From the NCBI RefSeq assembly GCF_014648915.1, contig NZ_BMSA01000006.1, positions 124,001-188,000 of the forward strand: DNA of 64,000 bases, in the 5' to 3' direction. Both the position numbers and the translations under genes were made by a program. Position 1 is the stretch's first letter. Each line of letters begins with the position of its first letter. This document shows positions 16,559-26,214 of the stretch, one piece after another. The notes under the pieces are model-generated. The model was not told the DNA's origin, did no database searches, and saw only the letters and a list, made by a program, of their open reading frames with translations. The stretch comes from Streptomyces phaeofaciens. GTDB lineage: Bacteria; Actinomycetota; Actinomycetes; Streptomycetales; Streptomycetaceae.

Positions 16559-17758
16559 GTGAACGTGCTGGACATCCTGTTGCTGCTCGCGGCCGTCTGG
16601 TTCGCGGTCGTCGGCTACCGCCAGGGCTTCGTCGTCGGCATCCTGTCGGTGATCGGTTTCCTCGGCGGCGGCCTCGTCGCCGTCTACCTGCTGCCCGTGA
16701 TCTGGGACTGGCTCACCGACAACTCCGAGGTCAGCACGACAGCCGCCGTCGTCGCGGTCGTCATCGTGATCGTCTGCGCCTCCATAGGCCAGGCCTTCAC
16801 CACCCACCTCGGCAACAAACTGCGCCGCTACATCACCTGGTCCCCGGCCCGCGCGCTGGACGCGACCGGCGGCGCGCTGGTCAACGTCGTCGCGATGCTG
16901 CTGGTGGCCTGGCTGATCGGCTCGGCGCTGGCCGGCACCACCCTGCCGACGCTCGGCAAGGAGGTCCGCAGCTCCAAGGTGCTCCAGGGGGTGTCCCGGG
17001 CGCTGCCCACCCAGGCCGACACCTGGTTCGCCGACTTCTCCTCCGTCCTCGCGCAGAACGGCTTCCCGCAGGTCTTCAGCCCGTTCGCCAACGAGCCCAT
17101 CACCGACGTCCAGCCGCCCGACCCGGCGCTGGCCGGCAGCGCCGTGGCCACCCGCGCGCAGCGCTCCATCGTCAAGGTGATGGGCACCGCGGAGAGCTGC
17201 GGCAAGGTCCTGGAGGGCACCGGCTTCGTCTTCGCCGAGCGCCGCGTCATGACCAACGCGCACGTCGTGGGCGGCGTCGACGAACCCACCGTCCAGATAG
17301 GCGGCGAGGGCCGCAAGTACGACGCCAAGGTCGTGCTGTACGACTGGAAGCGCGACATCGCCGTCCTGGACGTACCGGAACTCGACGCTCCGGCACTCCG
17401 GTTCACCAGTGACGACGCCGCGAGCGGCGACGGGGCGATCGTCGCGGGCTTCCCGGAGAACGGGTCGTACGACGTCCGTGCCGCGCGTGTGCGCGGGCGC
17501 ATCACGGCCAACGGGCCGGACATCTACCACCGCGGCACCGTGCGCCGTGATGTGTACTCCCTGTACGCGACCGTCCGCCAGGGCAACTCCGGCGGCCCGC
17601 TGCTCACGCCCGACGGCGAGGTGTACGGCGTGGTGTTCGCGAAGTCCCTCGACGACGCCGACACCGGCTACGCGCTCACCGCGGACGAGATCCAGGAGGA
17701 CATCGACGAGGGGCGTAGCGCGGGCCAGCAGGTGGGCAGCGACAGTTGCGCCCTCTGA
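16559..17758 (+). CDS. MarP-like membrane serine protease (CvpA domain)
   Basis: Membrane-anchored trypsin-like protease, 399 residues. The N-terminal CvpA-type domain has four hydrophobic segments within residues 1-130; the extracytoplasmic protease domain follows. The catalytic triad is His235 (TNAHVV), Asp266 (KRDIAVL) and Ser344 (GNSGGP), nearly the same numbering as Mycobacterium tuberculosis MarP, which is needed for acid resistance and cell-wall hydrolase processing. Starts with GTG. A Cys in TAESCGKVL and one in SDSCAL near the C-terminus could form the disulfide seen in MarP. Confidence 0.92.
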   Translation: MNVLDILLLLAAVWFAVVGYRQGFVVGILSVIGFLGGGLVAVYLLPVIWDWLTDNSEVSTTAAVVAVVIVIVCASIGQAFTTHLGNKLRRYITWSPARALDATGGALVNVVAMLLVAWLIGSALAGTTLPTLGKEVRSSKVLQGVSRALPTQADTWFADFSSVLAQNGFPQVFSPFANEPITDVQPPDPALAGSAVATRAQRSIVKVMGTAESCGKVLEGTGFVFAERRVMTNAHVVGGVDEPTVQIGGEGRKYDAKVVLYDWKRDIAVLDVPELDAPALRFTSDDAASGDGAIVAGFPENGSYDVRAARVRGRITANGPDIYHRGTVRRDVYSLYATVRQGNSGGPLLTPDGEVYGVVFAKSLDDADTGYALTADEIQEDIDEGRSAGQQVGSDSCAL

Positions 17759-17813
17759 CGGCCCTGCGGGGGTGCGTGGCGGTGTCCTCGGCCGGACGGG
17801 CCCTGTGCGGGGG

Positions 17814-17996
17814 TCAGCCTCGCGGGTGACGCAGGCGTACCGACACCCAGCGGGCCCGGCGGCGCAGGATGCGTGGAATGCCCACCCGGAGGTCTGAGCC
17901 CGGCAGTTGCGGGTCGGCGCCTCGTTGGTGGGGGCTCAGGCCGTTGGCCGAGCGGCGGTTGCGTGCTGCGTCACTGTAGTCGTGCGTCCAGCCCAT
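17814..17996 (-). CDS. Small basic hypothetical protein
   Basis: A 60-codon frame, MGWTHDYSDAARNRR..., ending RRRARWVSVRLRHPRG. It has high third-position G/C and lies in the 365-bp gap between the MarP-like protease and the convergent epoxide hydrolase. No domain is recognised. Its Arg/Trp-rich tail could contact nucleic acid or membrane. The rest of the gap (17997-18123) shows nothing clear. Confidence 0.5.
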   Translation of the reverse strand: MGWTHDYSDAARNRRSANGLSPHQRGADPQLPGSDLRVGIPRILRRRARWVSVRLRHPRG

Positions 17997-18123
17997 ACAC
18001 CGACGTCTGCCCCCGCCCGAAGGTCGATAACCGCCCTCGGGGCGGCCAATTGGCCTATGCGCCGGGCAAGTGGCCGTTCGTAGAACAGGCGTTCCGCTTT
18101 GCGTTCCGGGCGCGACGGATCGG

Positions 18124-19062
18124 TCACCGATCGGGTTCGGGATCCTTCAGCCAATTGACCAGTTCTGTACTGAAAGCGACCGGATCCTCCTCGTGCGGGA
18201 AGTGCCCCAGCCCGTCGAACAGCCGCCAGCGGTACGGCGCCTCCACGTACTCCCCGGAGCCGGCCGCGCTGCGGGTGCGCATCACCGGATCGAGGGACCC
18301 GTGCAGATGCAGCGTCGGCACCCGCACGGGCCGCTTCATGCGCCGGTAGAACTGGACGCCGTCCGGCCGGGCCAGCGAGCGCACCAGCCACCGGTACGGC
18401 TCCACGGAGCAGTGCGCCGTGGACGGGATGCACATGGCGCGCCGGTACGTCTCCACCGCCTCGTCGTCCGGCAGCAGCGGGCCGGACCAGTCCCGGATCA
18501 GCCGGCCCACCAGCTCCCCGTCGTCCGCGGTCAGCTGCCGCTCCGGCACCCACGGCCGCTGGAACCCCCAGATGTGGGAACTCGCGGTCGTCTGCCGGAC
18601 GTCGGCCAGCATCGCCGAGCGCCAGCGCCGGGGGTGCGGCATCGAGGCGACGGCGAGCCGGCGGACCAGCTTGGGGCGCATCACGGCCGCCGTCCACGCC
18701 AGATATCCGCCCAGGTCATGGCCGACCAGCGCGGCGTCCGGCTCGCCGAGGGAACGGATCACGCCCGTGATGTCGAGGGCCAGGTTGGCCGGGTCGTAGC
18801 CCCGGGGCGTACGGTCGCTGCCGCCCACGCCCCGCAGATCCATCGCGACGGCCCGGAAGCCCGCGTCGGCCAGTGCGGTCAGCTGGTGCCGCCAGGTCCA
18901 CCAGAACTGCGGGAAGCCGTGGACGAGCATCACCAGCGGCCCGTCGCCGGCCTCCGCGATGTGGAAGCGGGCGCCGTTGGCCGCGACCTCGCGATGCGTC
19001 CAGGGGCCGTCCGGCCGGACGACCGAGGAGGGCTGAGCCGAAGAGGTGCCGGGGTCCGTCAT
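18124..19062 (-). CDS. Alpha/beta hydrolase, epoxide hydrolase type
   Basis: Cytoplasmic alpha/beta hydrolase, 312 residues. The oxyanion-hole motif HGFPQFWWTW, the nucleophile elbow GHDLGG with Asp rather than Ser, a later Asp in LHGSLDP and the catalytic His in LGHFPHEED form the full epoxide-hydrolase set; a cap domain sits between strands 6 and 7. The nucleophilic Asp suggests epoxide or haloalkane rather than ester substrates. Its ATG overlaps the stop of the upstream holin-like gene by 4 bases, so both are co-translated. Confidence 0.88.
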   Translation of the reverse strand: MTDPGTSSAQPSSVVRPDGPWTHREVAANGARFHIAEAGDGPLVMLVHGFPQFWWTWRHQLTALADAGFRAVAMDLRGVGGSDRTPRGYDPANLALDITGVIRSLGEPDAALVGHDLGGYLAWTAAVMRPKLVRRLAVASMPHPRRWRSAMLADVRQTTASSHIWGFQRPWVPERQLTADDGELVGRLIRDWSGPLLPDDEAVETYRRAMCIPSTAHCSVEPYRWLVRSLARPDGVQFYRRMKRPVRVPTLHLHGSLDPVMRTRSAAGSGEYVEAPYRWRLFDGLGHFPHEEDPVAFSTELVNWLKDPEPDR

Positions 19063-19547
19063 GACGACGAGCGTGCCACAACCTCGATGGCCACCGGCTC
19101 CCGGTCCTGCGGCAGCTCGGGCCGCGGGTGCGGCTTGGCGTTCTGCAGGACGCCCGCCGTCTCCTTCATCGACGCGGCCACCTTCTGCGGGCCCTGGCTC
19201 TTCTTGGCCTTCTTCGCGAAGATCACGCCGACCAGTGCGAGGACGACCGCGACGAGCACGTTCGCCGCGAAGGACAGCAGGAAGCAGATCGCGAGGTTCC
19301 AGTCGCTCCAGGTCCGAATGCCGTACGCCAGCGCGAAGTTCAGCATCGGCAGGGAGAACACCAGCACCGCGCCGGCCACCGTGAACGCCCCGCCGCTCAC
19401 CGCGCCGCGCTTCACGTCCTGCTTCAGCTGCGCCTTCGCCAGCGCGATCTCGTCGTGCACCAGGGCCGACAACTCGGTCGTCGCCGAGGCGAACAACTGG
19501 CCGATGCTGCGTTCGGCGCCGACCGGGCTGCCGTCGGGTGCGCTCAT
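19059..19547 (-). CDS. Phage holin family/Actinobacterial membrane protein
   Basis: A 162-residue protein with two central transmembrane segments (about residues 55-78 and 87-110) flanked by charged helices, followed by a Lys-rich cytoplasmic tail. The pattern SIGQLFASATTELSALVHDEIALAKAQLKQD is typical of the holin superfamily III/DUF1469-like proteins common in actinobacteria. These are chromosomal envelope proteins of unknown function, not true phage holins. Translationally coupled to the epoxide hydrolase downstream. Confidence 0.85.
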   Translation of the reverse strand: MSAPDGSPVGAERSIGQLFASATTELSALVHDEIALAKAQLKQDVKRGAVSGGAFTVAGAVLVFSLPMLNFALAYGIRTWSDWNLAICFLLSFAANVLVAVVLALVGVIFAKKAKKSQGPQKVAASMKETAGVLQNAKPHPRPELPQDREPVAIEVVARSSS

Positions 19548-19735
19548 CGCGATCTCCCTCTTCTGCTGCTGTGTGTTTCTTGCTGCTGTGCTGCTTCTGG
19601 CTTCTTTTGTACCGTCCCGTCAGATCATGCCGGACGGTCGCCGTCCTCGCCTGCCCCGCCCACGACTTCGGCCCCCATGTGTGTACGGAGGGAGCCTCGC
19701 CGGCCCGGGGGAACCCGCGCGCGGGCCCCACGCCC

Positions 19736-21148
19736 CTACCCGGATTCCTGGCCGGCACGCTCCCCGGCCCTGTCCCGGGCGAGCTCCTCGGCCCGGCTGC
19801 GATGCTCGGCGGCCTTGCGGTCGTGGATCTCGGCCATCCGCAGGTGGCAGGCCGGGTCGTCCTGCTCGTAGACGTCCGGGATGCCGTCGAGGTCCTCGTC
19901 GCGCTCCTCGGCCTCGTACAGGCTCCGGTAGCGGGCGTTGCGCAGCTTGAGCAGCACGGTCGCCAGGGTCGCCGCGATCAGCGAGCCCACCAGGACCGCC
20001 GCCTTGACCTCGTCCGTGAGGGCCTCGTCGCCCTCGAACGCCAGCTCCCCGATGAGCAGCGACACCGTGAAGCCGATGCCGGCGAGGGTGGCGACGGCGA
20101 AGACATCGGCCCAGGCGAGGTCATCGCTGAGCGAGGCGCGGGTGAAACGCGCGGTCAGCCAGGTCCCGCCGAGGATGCCGACCGTCTTGCCGACGACGAG
20201 CCCGAGCACCACCCCGAGCGTCTCCGGCTGCCCGAACACATCCGCGAGCGCGCCGCCGGAGATCACCACCCCGGCACTGAACAGGGCGAACAGCGGCACC
20301 GCGAGGCCCGCCGACAGGGGCCGGACCAGATGCTCGATGCGCTCGCCCGGGGAGTGGTCCTCGCCCTCGCGGGTGGTGCAGCGCAGCATCAGGCCCATGG
20401 CGACACCGGCGATCGTCGCGTGGACGCCGCTGTTGTACATCAGCGCCCAGATCACGAGCGCGAGCGGTACGTACACGTACCAGCCGCGGACGCCCTTCCT
20501 CAGCAGCAGCCAGAAGACGAACAGGCCGGCCACCGCGCCGCCCAGCGCCGCGAAGTCGAGGTCGTCCGTGAAGAACACCGCGATGATCAGGATCGCGAAC
20601 AGGTCGTCGACGACCGCGAGGGTGAGCAGGAAGGCGCGCAGGGCGCCCGGCAGGGACGTACCGATGACGGCGAGCACGGCGAGCGCGAACGCGATGTCCG
20701 TGGCCGTGGGCACGGCCCAGCCGCCGAGCGAGCCGCCGCCGGTGATGTTGGTGAGCGTGTACACCAGCGCCGGTACGGCCATCCCGCACAGCGCGGCGGC
20801 CACGGGGAGCGCGGCCGCCCGGGGGTCCTTGAGGTCACCGGCGACCAGCTCGCGCTTCAGCTCGATGCCGGCGACGAAGAAGAAGATCGCGAGAAGCCCG
20901 TCGGCCGCCCAGTGCTGGACGGAGAGGTGCAGACCGAGGGCCTCGGGACCCAGGTGGAAGTGGCTGACGCTCTCGTAGCTGTCGTGCAGTGCGGGGACGT
21001 TCGCCCAGATCAGGGCGGCGACGGCGGCGACCAGCAGCAGCACACCGCCGACGGTCTCGGTGCGCAGCGCATCCGCGACGAACGTCCGCTCGGGCAGCGA
21101 CAGACGCCCGAGGACCTTGCGGGGGACGGGGGTGCGGGGCGCGGTCAC
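19736..21148 (-). CDS. nhaA: Na+/H+ antiporter NhaA
   Basis: NhaA-family sodium/proton antiporter, 470 residues, with about 12 hydrophobic segments. Diagnostic regions are the paired acidic motif VVDDLFAI (the two Asp that bind Na+), GGWAVPTATDIAFALAVL and the kinked helix AGIGFTVSLLIGELAF. The GTG at 21148 has a good ribosome site (GGAGG, about 9 bases upstream); an earlier in-frame start would add 12 residues. After the last helix comes a charged tail of about 80 residues. An A/T-rich stretch (21222-21245) upstream probably carries its promoter. Confidence 0.94.
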   Translation of the reverse strand: MTAPRTPVPRKVLGRLSLPERTFVADALRTETVGGVLLLVAAVAALIWANVPALHDSYESVSHFHLGPEALGLHLSVQHWAADGLLAIFFFVAGIELKRELVAGDLKDPRAAALPVAAALCGMAVPALVYTLTNITGGGSLGGWAVPTATDIAFALAVLAVIGTSLPGALRAFLLTLAVVDDLFAILIIAVFFTDDLDFAALGGAVAGLFVFWLLLRKGVRGWYVYVPLALVIWALMYNSGVHATIAGVAMGLMLRCTTREGEDHSPGERIEHLVRPLSAGLAVPLFALFSAGVVISGGALADVFGQPETLGVVLGLVVGKTVGILGGTWLTARFTRASLSDDLAWADVFAVATLAGIGFTVSLLIGELAFEGDEALTDEVKAAVLVGSLIAATLATVLLKLRNARYRSLYEAEERDEDLDGIPDVYEQDDPACHLRMAEIHDRKAAEHRSRAEELARDRAGERAGQESG

Positions 21149-21284
21149 GGGGGAGACCTCCGGTCGGTGGGCAGGACTGAGCACATGCCGACCAGACTTC
21201 CCGGCGCACCTGAGGCAGAGATTTTTTTGTTTACTTTACCTAAGGTGTGCGCGGGGGGCATCCGGTGATCCCCACGGTAGGCGC

Positions 21285-21329
21285 CGAGAGGGCACCCGGC
21301 GCGGTCTCCGCCCGCCGGGTGCCCTCTCG
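21285..21329. terminator. Terminator downstream of acs
   Basis: A perfect 17-bp stem (CGAGAGGGCACCCGGCG and its complement) with an 11-nt loop, 14 bases beyond the acetyl-CoA synthetase stop codon and upstream of nhaA on the same strand. Confidence 0.85.
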
Positions 21330-21342
21330 ATGTCGTACGTCC

Positions 21343-23301
21343 TCAGTCCTCGCTGGGCGCCGCCGGGAGCTTCGCCTGGATGAGGTCCATGACCGAGGAG
21401 TCGGTCAGCGTGGTCACGTCACCCAGCTGGCGGTTCTCCGCGACGTCCCGCAGCAGACGGCGCATGATCTTGCCGGAGCGGGTCTTCGGCAGCTCGGCCA
21501 CCGGCAGGACCCGCTTGGGCTTGGCGATCGGACCGAGCGTGGCGCCGACGTGGTTGCGCAGCTCGCCGACGAGGTTCTCGTCCTCGGCGTTCGCCGTGCC
21601 ACGCAGGATCACGAAGGCGACGATCGCCTGTCCGGTCGTCTCGTCCGCCGCGCCGACCACGGCCGCCTCGGCGACCGACGGGTGCGACACCAGCGCCGAC
21701 TCCACCTCGGTGGTCGAGATGTTGTGGCCGGACACGAGCATCACGTCGTCGACGCGGCCGAGGAGCCAGATGTCGCCGTCGTCGTCCTTCTTCGCGCCGT
21801 CGCCGGCGAAGTACTTGCCCTCGAAGCGGGACCAGTACGTGTCGAGGAACCGCTGGTCGTCGCCCCAGATGGTGCGCAGCATCGACGGCCACGGCTCGGT
21901 GAGCACCAGGTAGCCGCCGCCTCCGTCGGGGACCTCCCGCGCCTCGTCGTCGACGACGGTCGCGGAGATGCCCGGCAGCGGGCGCTGCGCCGAGCCGGGC
22001 TTGGTCTCGGTGACGCCCGGCAGCGGCGAGATCATCATCGCGCCGGTCTCCGTCTGCCACCACGTGTCGACGATCGGCGTCCGGTCGGCACCGATGTGCT
22101 TGCGGTACCAGATCCACGCCTCGGGGTTGATCGGCTCGCCCACCGACCCCAGGACGCGCAGGCTCGACAGGTCGAACTTCGCGGGGATGTCGTCGCCCCA
22201 CTTCATGAACGTCCGGATCGCGGTGGGCGCCGTGTAGAGGATCGTCACCCCGTACTTCTGCACGATCTCCCAGAACCGGCCCTGGTGCGGGGTGTCCGGC
22301 GTGCCCTCGTACATGACCTGCGTGGCGCCGTTCGCCAGCGGGCCGTAGACGATGTACGAGTGCCCGGTGACCCAGCCGACGTCGGCCGTGCACCAGTACA
22401 CGTCCGTCTCCGGCTTGAGGTCGAAGACGGCGTGGTGGGTGTACGCCGCCTGGGTGAGGTAGCCGCCGGAGGTGTGCAGGATGCCCTTCGGCTTCCCCGT
22501 CGTCCCGGACGTGTAGAGGATGAACAGCGGCTGCTCGGCCTCGAAGGGCTCGGCGGCGTGCTCGGCGGACTGCCGCTCGACGATCTCGTGCCACCACACG
22601 TCACGGCTGTCGTCCCAGGCGACCTCCTGGCCGGTGCGCCGCACGACCAGCACATGCTCGACGTTGTCCACGCGCGCGACCGCGTCGTCCACGGCCGGCT
22701 TCAGCGCGGACGGCTTGCCGCGCCGGTACCCGCCGTCGGAGGTGATCACGACCTTGGCGTCGGCGTCCTGGATCCGAGTGGCCAGCGCGTCGGCCGAGAA
22801 GCCGCCGAAGACGACCGAGTGCGCGGCGCCGATCCGGGCGCACGCCAGCATCGCGACCGCCGTCTCCGGGATCATCGGCATGTAGACGGCGACGCGGTCG
22901 CCCTTCTCGACGCCCAGCTCCAGCAGCGCGTTGGCCGCCTTCGACACCTCGTCCTTCAGCTCGGCGTAGGTGATGGCACGGCTGTCGCCGGGCTCGCCCT
23001 CGAAGTGGATGGCGACCCGGTCCCCGTGCCCGGCCTCCACGTGGCGGTCGACGCAGTTGTACGCGACGTTCAGTTCGCCGTCCTTGAACCACTTGGCGAA
23101 CGGCGGGTTCGACCAGTCCAGCGTCTCCGTCGGCTCCTTGGCCCAGGTCAGCCGGCGGGCCTGCTCGGCCCAGAAGCCGAGCCGGTCAGCCTTGGCCTGT
23201 TCGTACGCCTCCGCCGTGACGTTGGCGTTTGCGGCCAGGTCGGCGGGCGGCTCGAACCTGCGCTCTTCCTTGAGCAGGTTGGCCAGGCTCTCGTTGCTCA
23301 C
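21343..23301 (-). CDS. acs: Acetyl-CoA synthetase (AMP-forming)
   Basis: Converts acetate, ATP and CoA to acetyl-CoA, 652 residues, the usual Acs length. The adenylation P-loop is [11 protein letters not shown], the acyl pocket Trp lies in WWQTETG, and the C-terminal catalytic Lys611 is in [10 protein letters not shown], the lysine that is reversibly acetylated in this family. I chose the GTG at 23301 ([13 protein letters not shown]) with ribosome site GGGAG at correct spacing. A DasR-like operator lies about 86 bp upstream of the start, linking expression to amino-sugar supply if bound. Confidence 0.96.
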   Translation of the reverse strand: MSNESLANLLKEERRFEPPADLAANANVTAEAYEQAKADRLGFWAEQARRLTWAKEPTETLDWSNPPFAKWFKDGELNVAYNCVDRHVEAGHGDRVAIHFEGEPGDSRAITYAELKDEVSKAANALLELGVEKGDRVAVYMPMIPETAVAMLACARIGAAHSVVFGGFSADALATRIQDADAKVVITSDGGYRRGKPSALKPAVDDAVARVDNVEHVLVVRRTGQEVAWDDSRDVWWHEIVERQSAEHAAEPFEAEQPLFILYTSGTTGKPKGILHTSGGYLTQAAYTHHAVFDLKPETDVYWCTADVGWVTGHSYIVYGPLANGATQVMYEGTPDTPHQGRFWEIVQKYGVTILYTAPTAIRTFMKWGDDIPAKFDLSSLRVLGSVGEPINPEAWIWYRKHIGADRTPIVDTWWQTETGAMMISPLPGVTETKPGSAQRPLPGISATVVDDEAREVPDGGGGYLVLTEPWPSMLRTIWGDDQRFLDTYWSRFEGKYFAGDGAKKDDDGDIWLLGRVDDVMLVSGHNISTTEVESALVSHPSVAEAAVVGAADETTGQAIVAFVILRGTANAEDENLVGELRNHVGATLGPIAKPKRVLPVAELPKTRSGKIMRRLLRDVAENRQLGDVTTLTDSSVMDLIQAKLPAAPSED

Positions 23302-23386
23302 GACATCTCCCGTTCGAAGGGTGTCCGTTGTGTCCCAGGCCACAGCTCATCAGACCCAGGGGTCCGGTGACAAGGGTCGCCGAAAA

Positions 23387-23402
23387 ATTGGTTTAGACCT
23401 GT
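23387..23402. promoter_or_regulatory. DasR-like (dre) operator upstream of acs
   Basis: ATTGGTTTAGACCTGT matches 12 of 16 positions of the dre consensus as I remember it (ACTGGTCTAGACCACT), with the core GGT-T-TAGACC intact but for one base. It sits upstream of acs. DasR is the GntR-type N-acetylglucosamine regulator of Streptomyces; binding here is not shown. Confidence 0.4.
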
Positions 23403-23634
23403 TGTGGTGGCTGGGGTCGACTGGGGGTCGACCTGGGGCCGCCGGCGGGCGCGGCCGGTGGGCGCGGCTGGGATGACCGGGTCATCCGGGTCATCCGTAC
23501 CCACGGACGTCGATCGAGCGAAGTTCAGCCGGTGTAACGCCTTTCACACTCCTTGTCCTGCCGGGGGTGGGTGGGTGTGGCCTGTTCGGGGGTGGTGGGG
23601 GCGCGGCGGTGGGCAGGGGGGCGGGAGGCTCGCC
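23403..23634. other. Gap between acs and the SulP fusion
   Basis: No coding frame with convincing codon bias. The short direct repeat GGTCATCCGGGTCATCCG (23479-23496) and G-rich runs are the only structure I see; it should contain the upstream acs promoter region. Confidence 0.4.
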
Positions 23635-26214
23635 TCACGCCGTCAGGTCCGCCGCTCCCACGTGATCGAACAACTCCCCTTCCGCTCCCTCGGCGAGCAG
23701 ATACGCCTGTGCCTCGCCCACGTGGAAGTACAGTCCGTGCAGTTCCAGCGCCCCGTCCCGCAGGGCCCGGGCCACCGATTCATGGGCCCGGAGATGGTCC
23801 AACTGCTGGACCACGTTGGTCAGGCAGAGCTGCTCGACCGCGTCCGCGGGCGCCCGGCCGGCCAGCCGGGCCCACGGACGGCTCTCGTCGGCCATCCGCT
23901 CCAGGCTCGGCAGCCCGTGCCGCAGCCACCGCTTCAGCGGGGTCTGGGCACCACCGGGTTCGGAGTCGAACAGGGCCTGCATGGCCCCGCACCCGGAGTG
24001 CCCGCACACCGTGATGGACCGTACGTGCAGCACGTCGACCGCGTACTCGATCGCCGCCGCCACCGAGTCGTCCCCGCTCTCCTCGCCGAGCGGCGGCACG
24101 AGGTTGCCCACGTTGCGCACCACGAAGAGGTCGCCCGGACCACTGGAGGTGATCATCGAGGTGACCAGGCGCGAGTCGGCGCAGGTCAGGAACAGCTGGG
24201 TCGGCCGCTGCCCCTCCCTGGCCAGCCGCGCCAGCTCCCCACGGACCAGCGGGGCGGTGTTGCGCTGGAAGGCGGTGATGCCGCGCATCAGCTGGCTGCC
24301 GCCCGCTGTGCCGGGGGTGGGTTCACGGAGGTCGGGTGCGTCGGGGGTGGACGGTGCGGTGGGCGTGGTGGGCGCGGTGGATGTGGTGGATGTGGTGGGG
24401 GTGGTCGGGGTCTCGGGCATGGTCGGGGTGTCGGGCGTGTGCGGTGTGCCGGGTGCGGTGGAGGTGGTGGAGGGGGTGGCGGCTCCGACGCGTGCGGCTG
24501 CTCCCGTCGGGCGGCCGTGGCACTGGTGGTTGCGCCACGGTGTCCAGGGGCGGCAGCGGCACTCGGCCCGGGCGGAGCCGGTGTCGGGGTGGGTGCCGGC
24601 ATCGGTGGCCGTCTCGCCGCCGGTCCCGCCTTCGGCTTCGGTATCGGCTCCGGTGCCGACGCGGCGGCCGGTCAGTTCGACGACGCCGTCCTGTGCGGTG
24701 TGCGTCTTCTGCCAGTCCTGGAGGGCCTCGTACGCGGCGTGGTCCATGAAGGAGCCGTCCAACTCGACCACGGCATGGGCGCCTTGGGGGATGTGGTGCA
24801 GGGCTCGGCTCAGCCGGGGTACCGCGAGGAACGTCAACTGGCCTCGTACATGGACGTAATGGACTCCTTCCCGTTCGTCATGGGTGATGCGGGTGCGGGC
24901 GAGGCGGTGCAGGGCGACGGCGACGGCCACGGCGACCCCCAGCAGCACGCCCTCCAGGACGCCGAGGACCACCACGCCGAGGGTGGTGACGGCGTACACC
25001 AGCACCTCTCGGTGGCGGGTCACCGTGCGAATGTGGTGCAGGGACACCATCTGGATGCCGACGGCCATCACCAGGGCGGCGAGCGAGGCGAGCGGGATCA
25101 GCTCCAGGATCGGGACCATCAGCAGTGCGGCGACTACTACGAGAACGCCGTGCAGCGTCGTGGAGTTCCGGCTCACGGCACCCGCGTGGACATTCGCCGA
25201 ACTTCGTACGGCCACCCCCGCGACGGGCAGCCCGCCGAGCGCGCCGGAGACGATGTTGGCGGCGCCCTGCCCGAGCAGTTCGCGGTCCAGGTCGGACCGT
25301 CCGAGGCGGGCGGCGCGGCCGGGGCCGGCGGCGAGCAGACCGGGGCGGGAGGCGATGAGCTTGTCGACGGCGACCGCGCCGAGGAGCGACTGCACACTGC
25401 ACACCAGCGTCACGGTGAGGACGGCCGCGACGAGCCCGAGCGCCGGGCCCTCGGGCAGTCCGGCCAGGGCGTGGCTGCGCCAGGAGGGCAGGTCGACCTT
25501 GGGCAGGGTGAGGCCGGTGAGCGCCGCGGTGGCGGTGGCTCCGGCGACGGCGACCAGGGCGGCGGGCAGCTTGCGCAGCAGACGGCCGGCCCGACCCGGG
25601 ATGCGGGGCCAGAGCAGCAGCAGGGTCAGGGTCAGCGCGCTCACGGCCACCGCGGCGGGTTGCAGCCCGGCCAGCTGCGCGGGCAGGGCGCGGAGGTTGT
25701 CGAGCACGGCGCTCTGTGGTGTGCCGCCGAGGACGATGTGCAGCTGGGCGACGGCGATGGTGACGCCGATACCGGCGAGCATGCCGTGCACGATGGCGGG
25801 GCTGACGGCGAGCGCGGTGCGCGCCACGCGCAGGCAGCCGAGGCCGAGTTGGGCGAGGCCGGCGAGGACGCTGATGGCGCAGGTCGTCCGCCAGCCGTAG
25901 CGCTGGATGAGGTCGGCGGTGACGACCGTGAGCCCGGCGGCGGGGCCGCTGACCTGGAGCGGCGAGCCGCCGATCCGGCCGGCGACGATCCCGCCGACGG
26001 CGGCGGCGACGAGGCCGGCCTGGAGCGGTGCGCCGGTGGCGAGGGCGATGCCGAGGGACAGCGGGAGGGCGATCAGGAAGACCGCGATCGCGGCGGACAC
26101 ATCGGCGCCGGCGACGCGGAAGCGCCGGGGCGGGGTCGGTGGCGGGCTGTGGGGTCGGTGGATGCGCTGGGTGCGCGTCGGATGGTTGGTGCGGGTGGGG
26201 ACGCAGGCGGACAT
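23635..26214 (-). CDS. SulP anion transporter fused to beta-carbonic anhydrase
   Basis: Fusion protein of 859 residues. Residues about 35-440 are a SulP-type transporter with 10-12 membrane segments; a STAS-like domain follows (VHYVHVRGQLTFLAVPRL); then a linker of roughly 90 residues made largely of Thr, Pro, Ser and Ala; then a beta-class carbonic anhydrase whose zinc ligands are Cys678, Asp680 (CADSR), His739 and Cys742 (HSGCG). The logical role is bicarbonate uptake coupled to CO2/bicarbonate interconversion on the inner face. The ATG at 26214 has the ribosome site GGAGGAG; a start 19 codons earlier is less likely. It stands alone, divergent from the deacetylase-like lipoprotein. Confidence 0.92.
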   Translation of the reverse strand: MSACVPTRTNHPTRTQRIHRPHSPPPTPPRRFRVAGADVSAAIAVFLIALPLSLGIALATGAPLQAGLVAAAVGGIVAGRIGGSPLQVSGPAAGLTVVTADLIQRYGWRTTCAISVLAGLAQLGLGCLRVARTALAVSPAIVHGMLAGIGVTIAVAQLHIVLGGTPQSAVLDNLRALPAQLAGLQPAAVAVSALTLTLLLLWPRIPGRAGRLLRKLPAALVAVAGATATAALTGLTLPKVDLPSWRSHALAGLPEGPALGLVAAVLTVTLVCSVQSLLGAVAVDKLIASRPGLLAAGPGRAARLGRSDLDRELLGQGAANIVSGALGGLPVAGVAVRSSANVHAGAVSRNSTTLHGVLVVVAALLMVPILELIPLASLAALVMAVGIQMVSLHHIRTVTRHREVLVYAVTTLGVVVLGVLEGVLLGVAVAVAVALHRLARTRITHDEREGVHYVHVRGQLTFLAVPRLSRALHHIPQGAHAVVELDGSFMDHAAYEALQDWQKTHTAQDGVVELTGRRVGTGADTEAEGGTGGETATDAGTHPDTGSARAECRCRPWTPWRNHQCHGRPTGAAARVGAATPSTTSTAPGTPHTPDTPTMPETPTTPTTSTTSTAPTTPTAPSTPDAPDLREPTPGTAGGSQLMRGITAFQRNTAPLVRGELARLAREGQRPTQLFLTCADSRLVTSMITSSGPGDLFVVRNVGNLVPPLGEESGDDSVAAAIEYAVDVLHVRSITVCGHSGCGAMQALFDSEPGGAQTPLKRWLRHGLPSLERMADESRPWARLAGRAPADAVEQLCLTNVVQQLDHLRAHESVARALRDGALELHGLYFHVGEAQAYLLAEGAEGELFDHVGAADLTA

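Noticed and set aside
19059..19547. Prophage holin gene
   Set aside because: No endolysin or phage genes nearby, coupled to a metabolic hydrolase; such proteins are ordinary actinobacterial membrane proteins.
21222..21245. Iron-regulator (IdeR/DmdR) box upstream of nhaA
   Set aside because: Only a TTAGGT half matches; the second half is absent.
24300..24480. CRISPR-like or minisatellite array in the SulP fusion
   Set aside because: Units are short, irregular and in frame; they encode the Thr/Pro linker, with no spacer structure.
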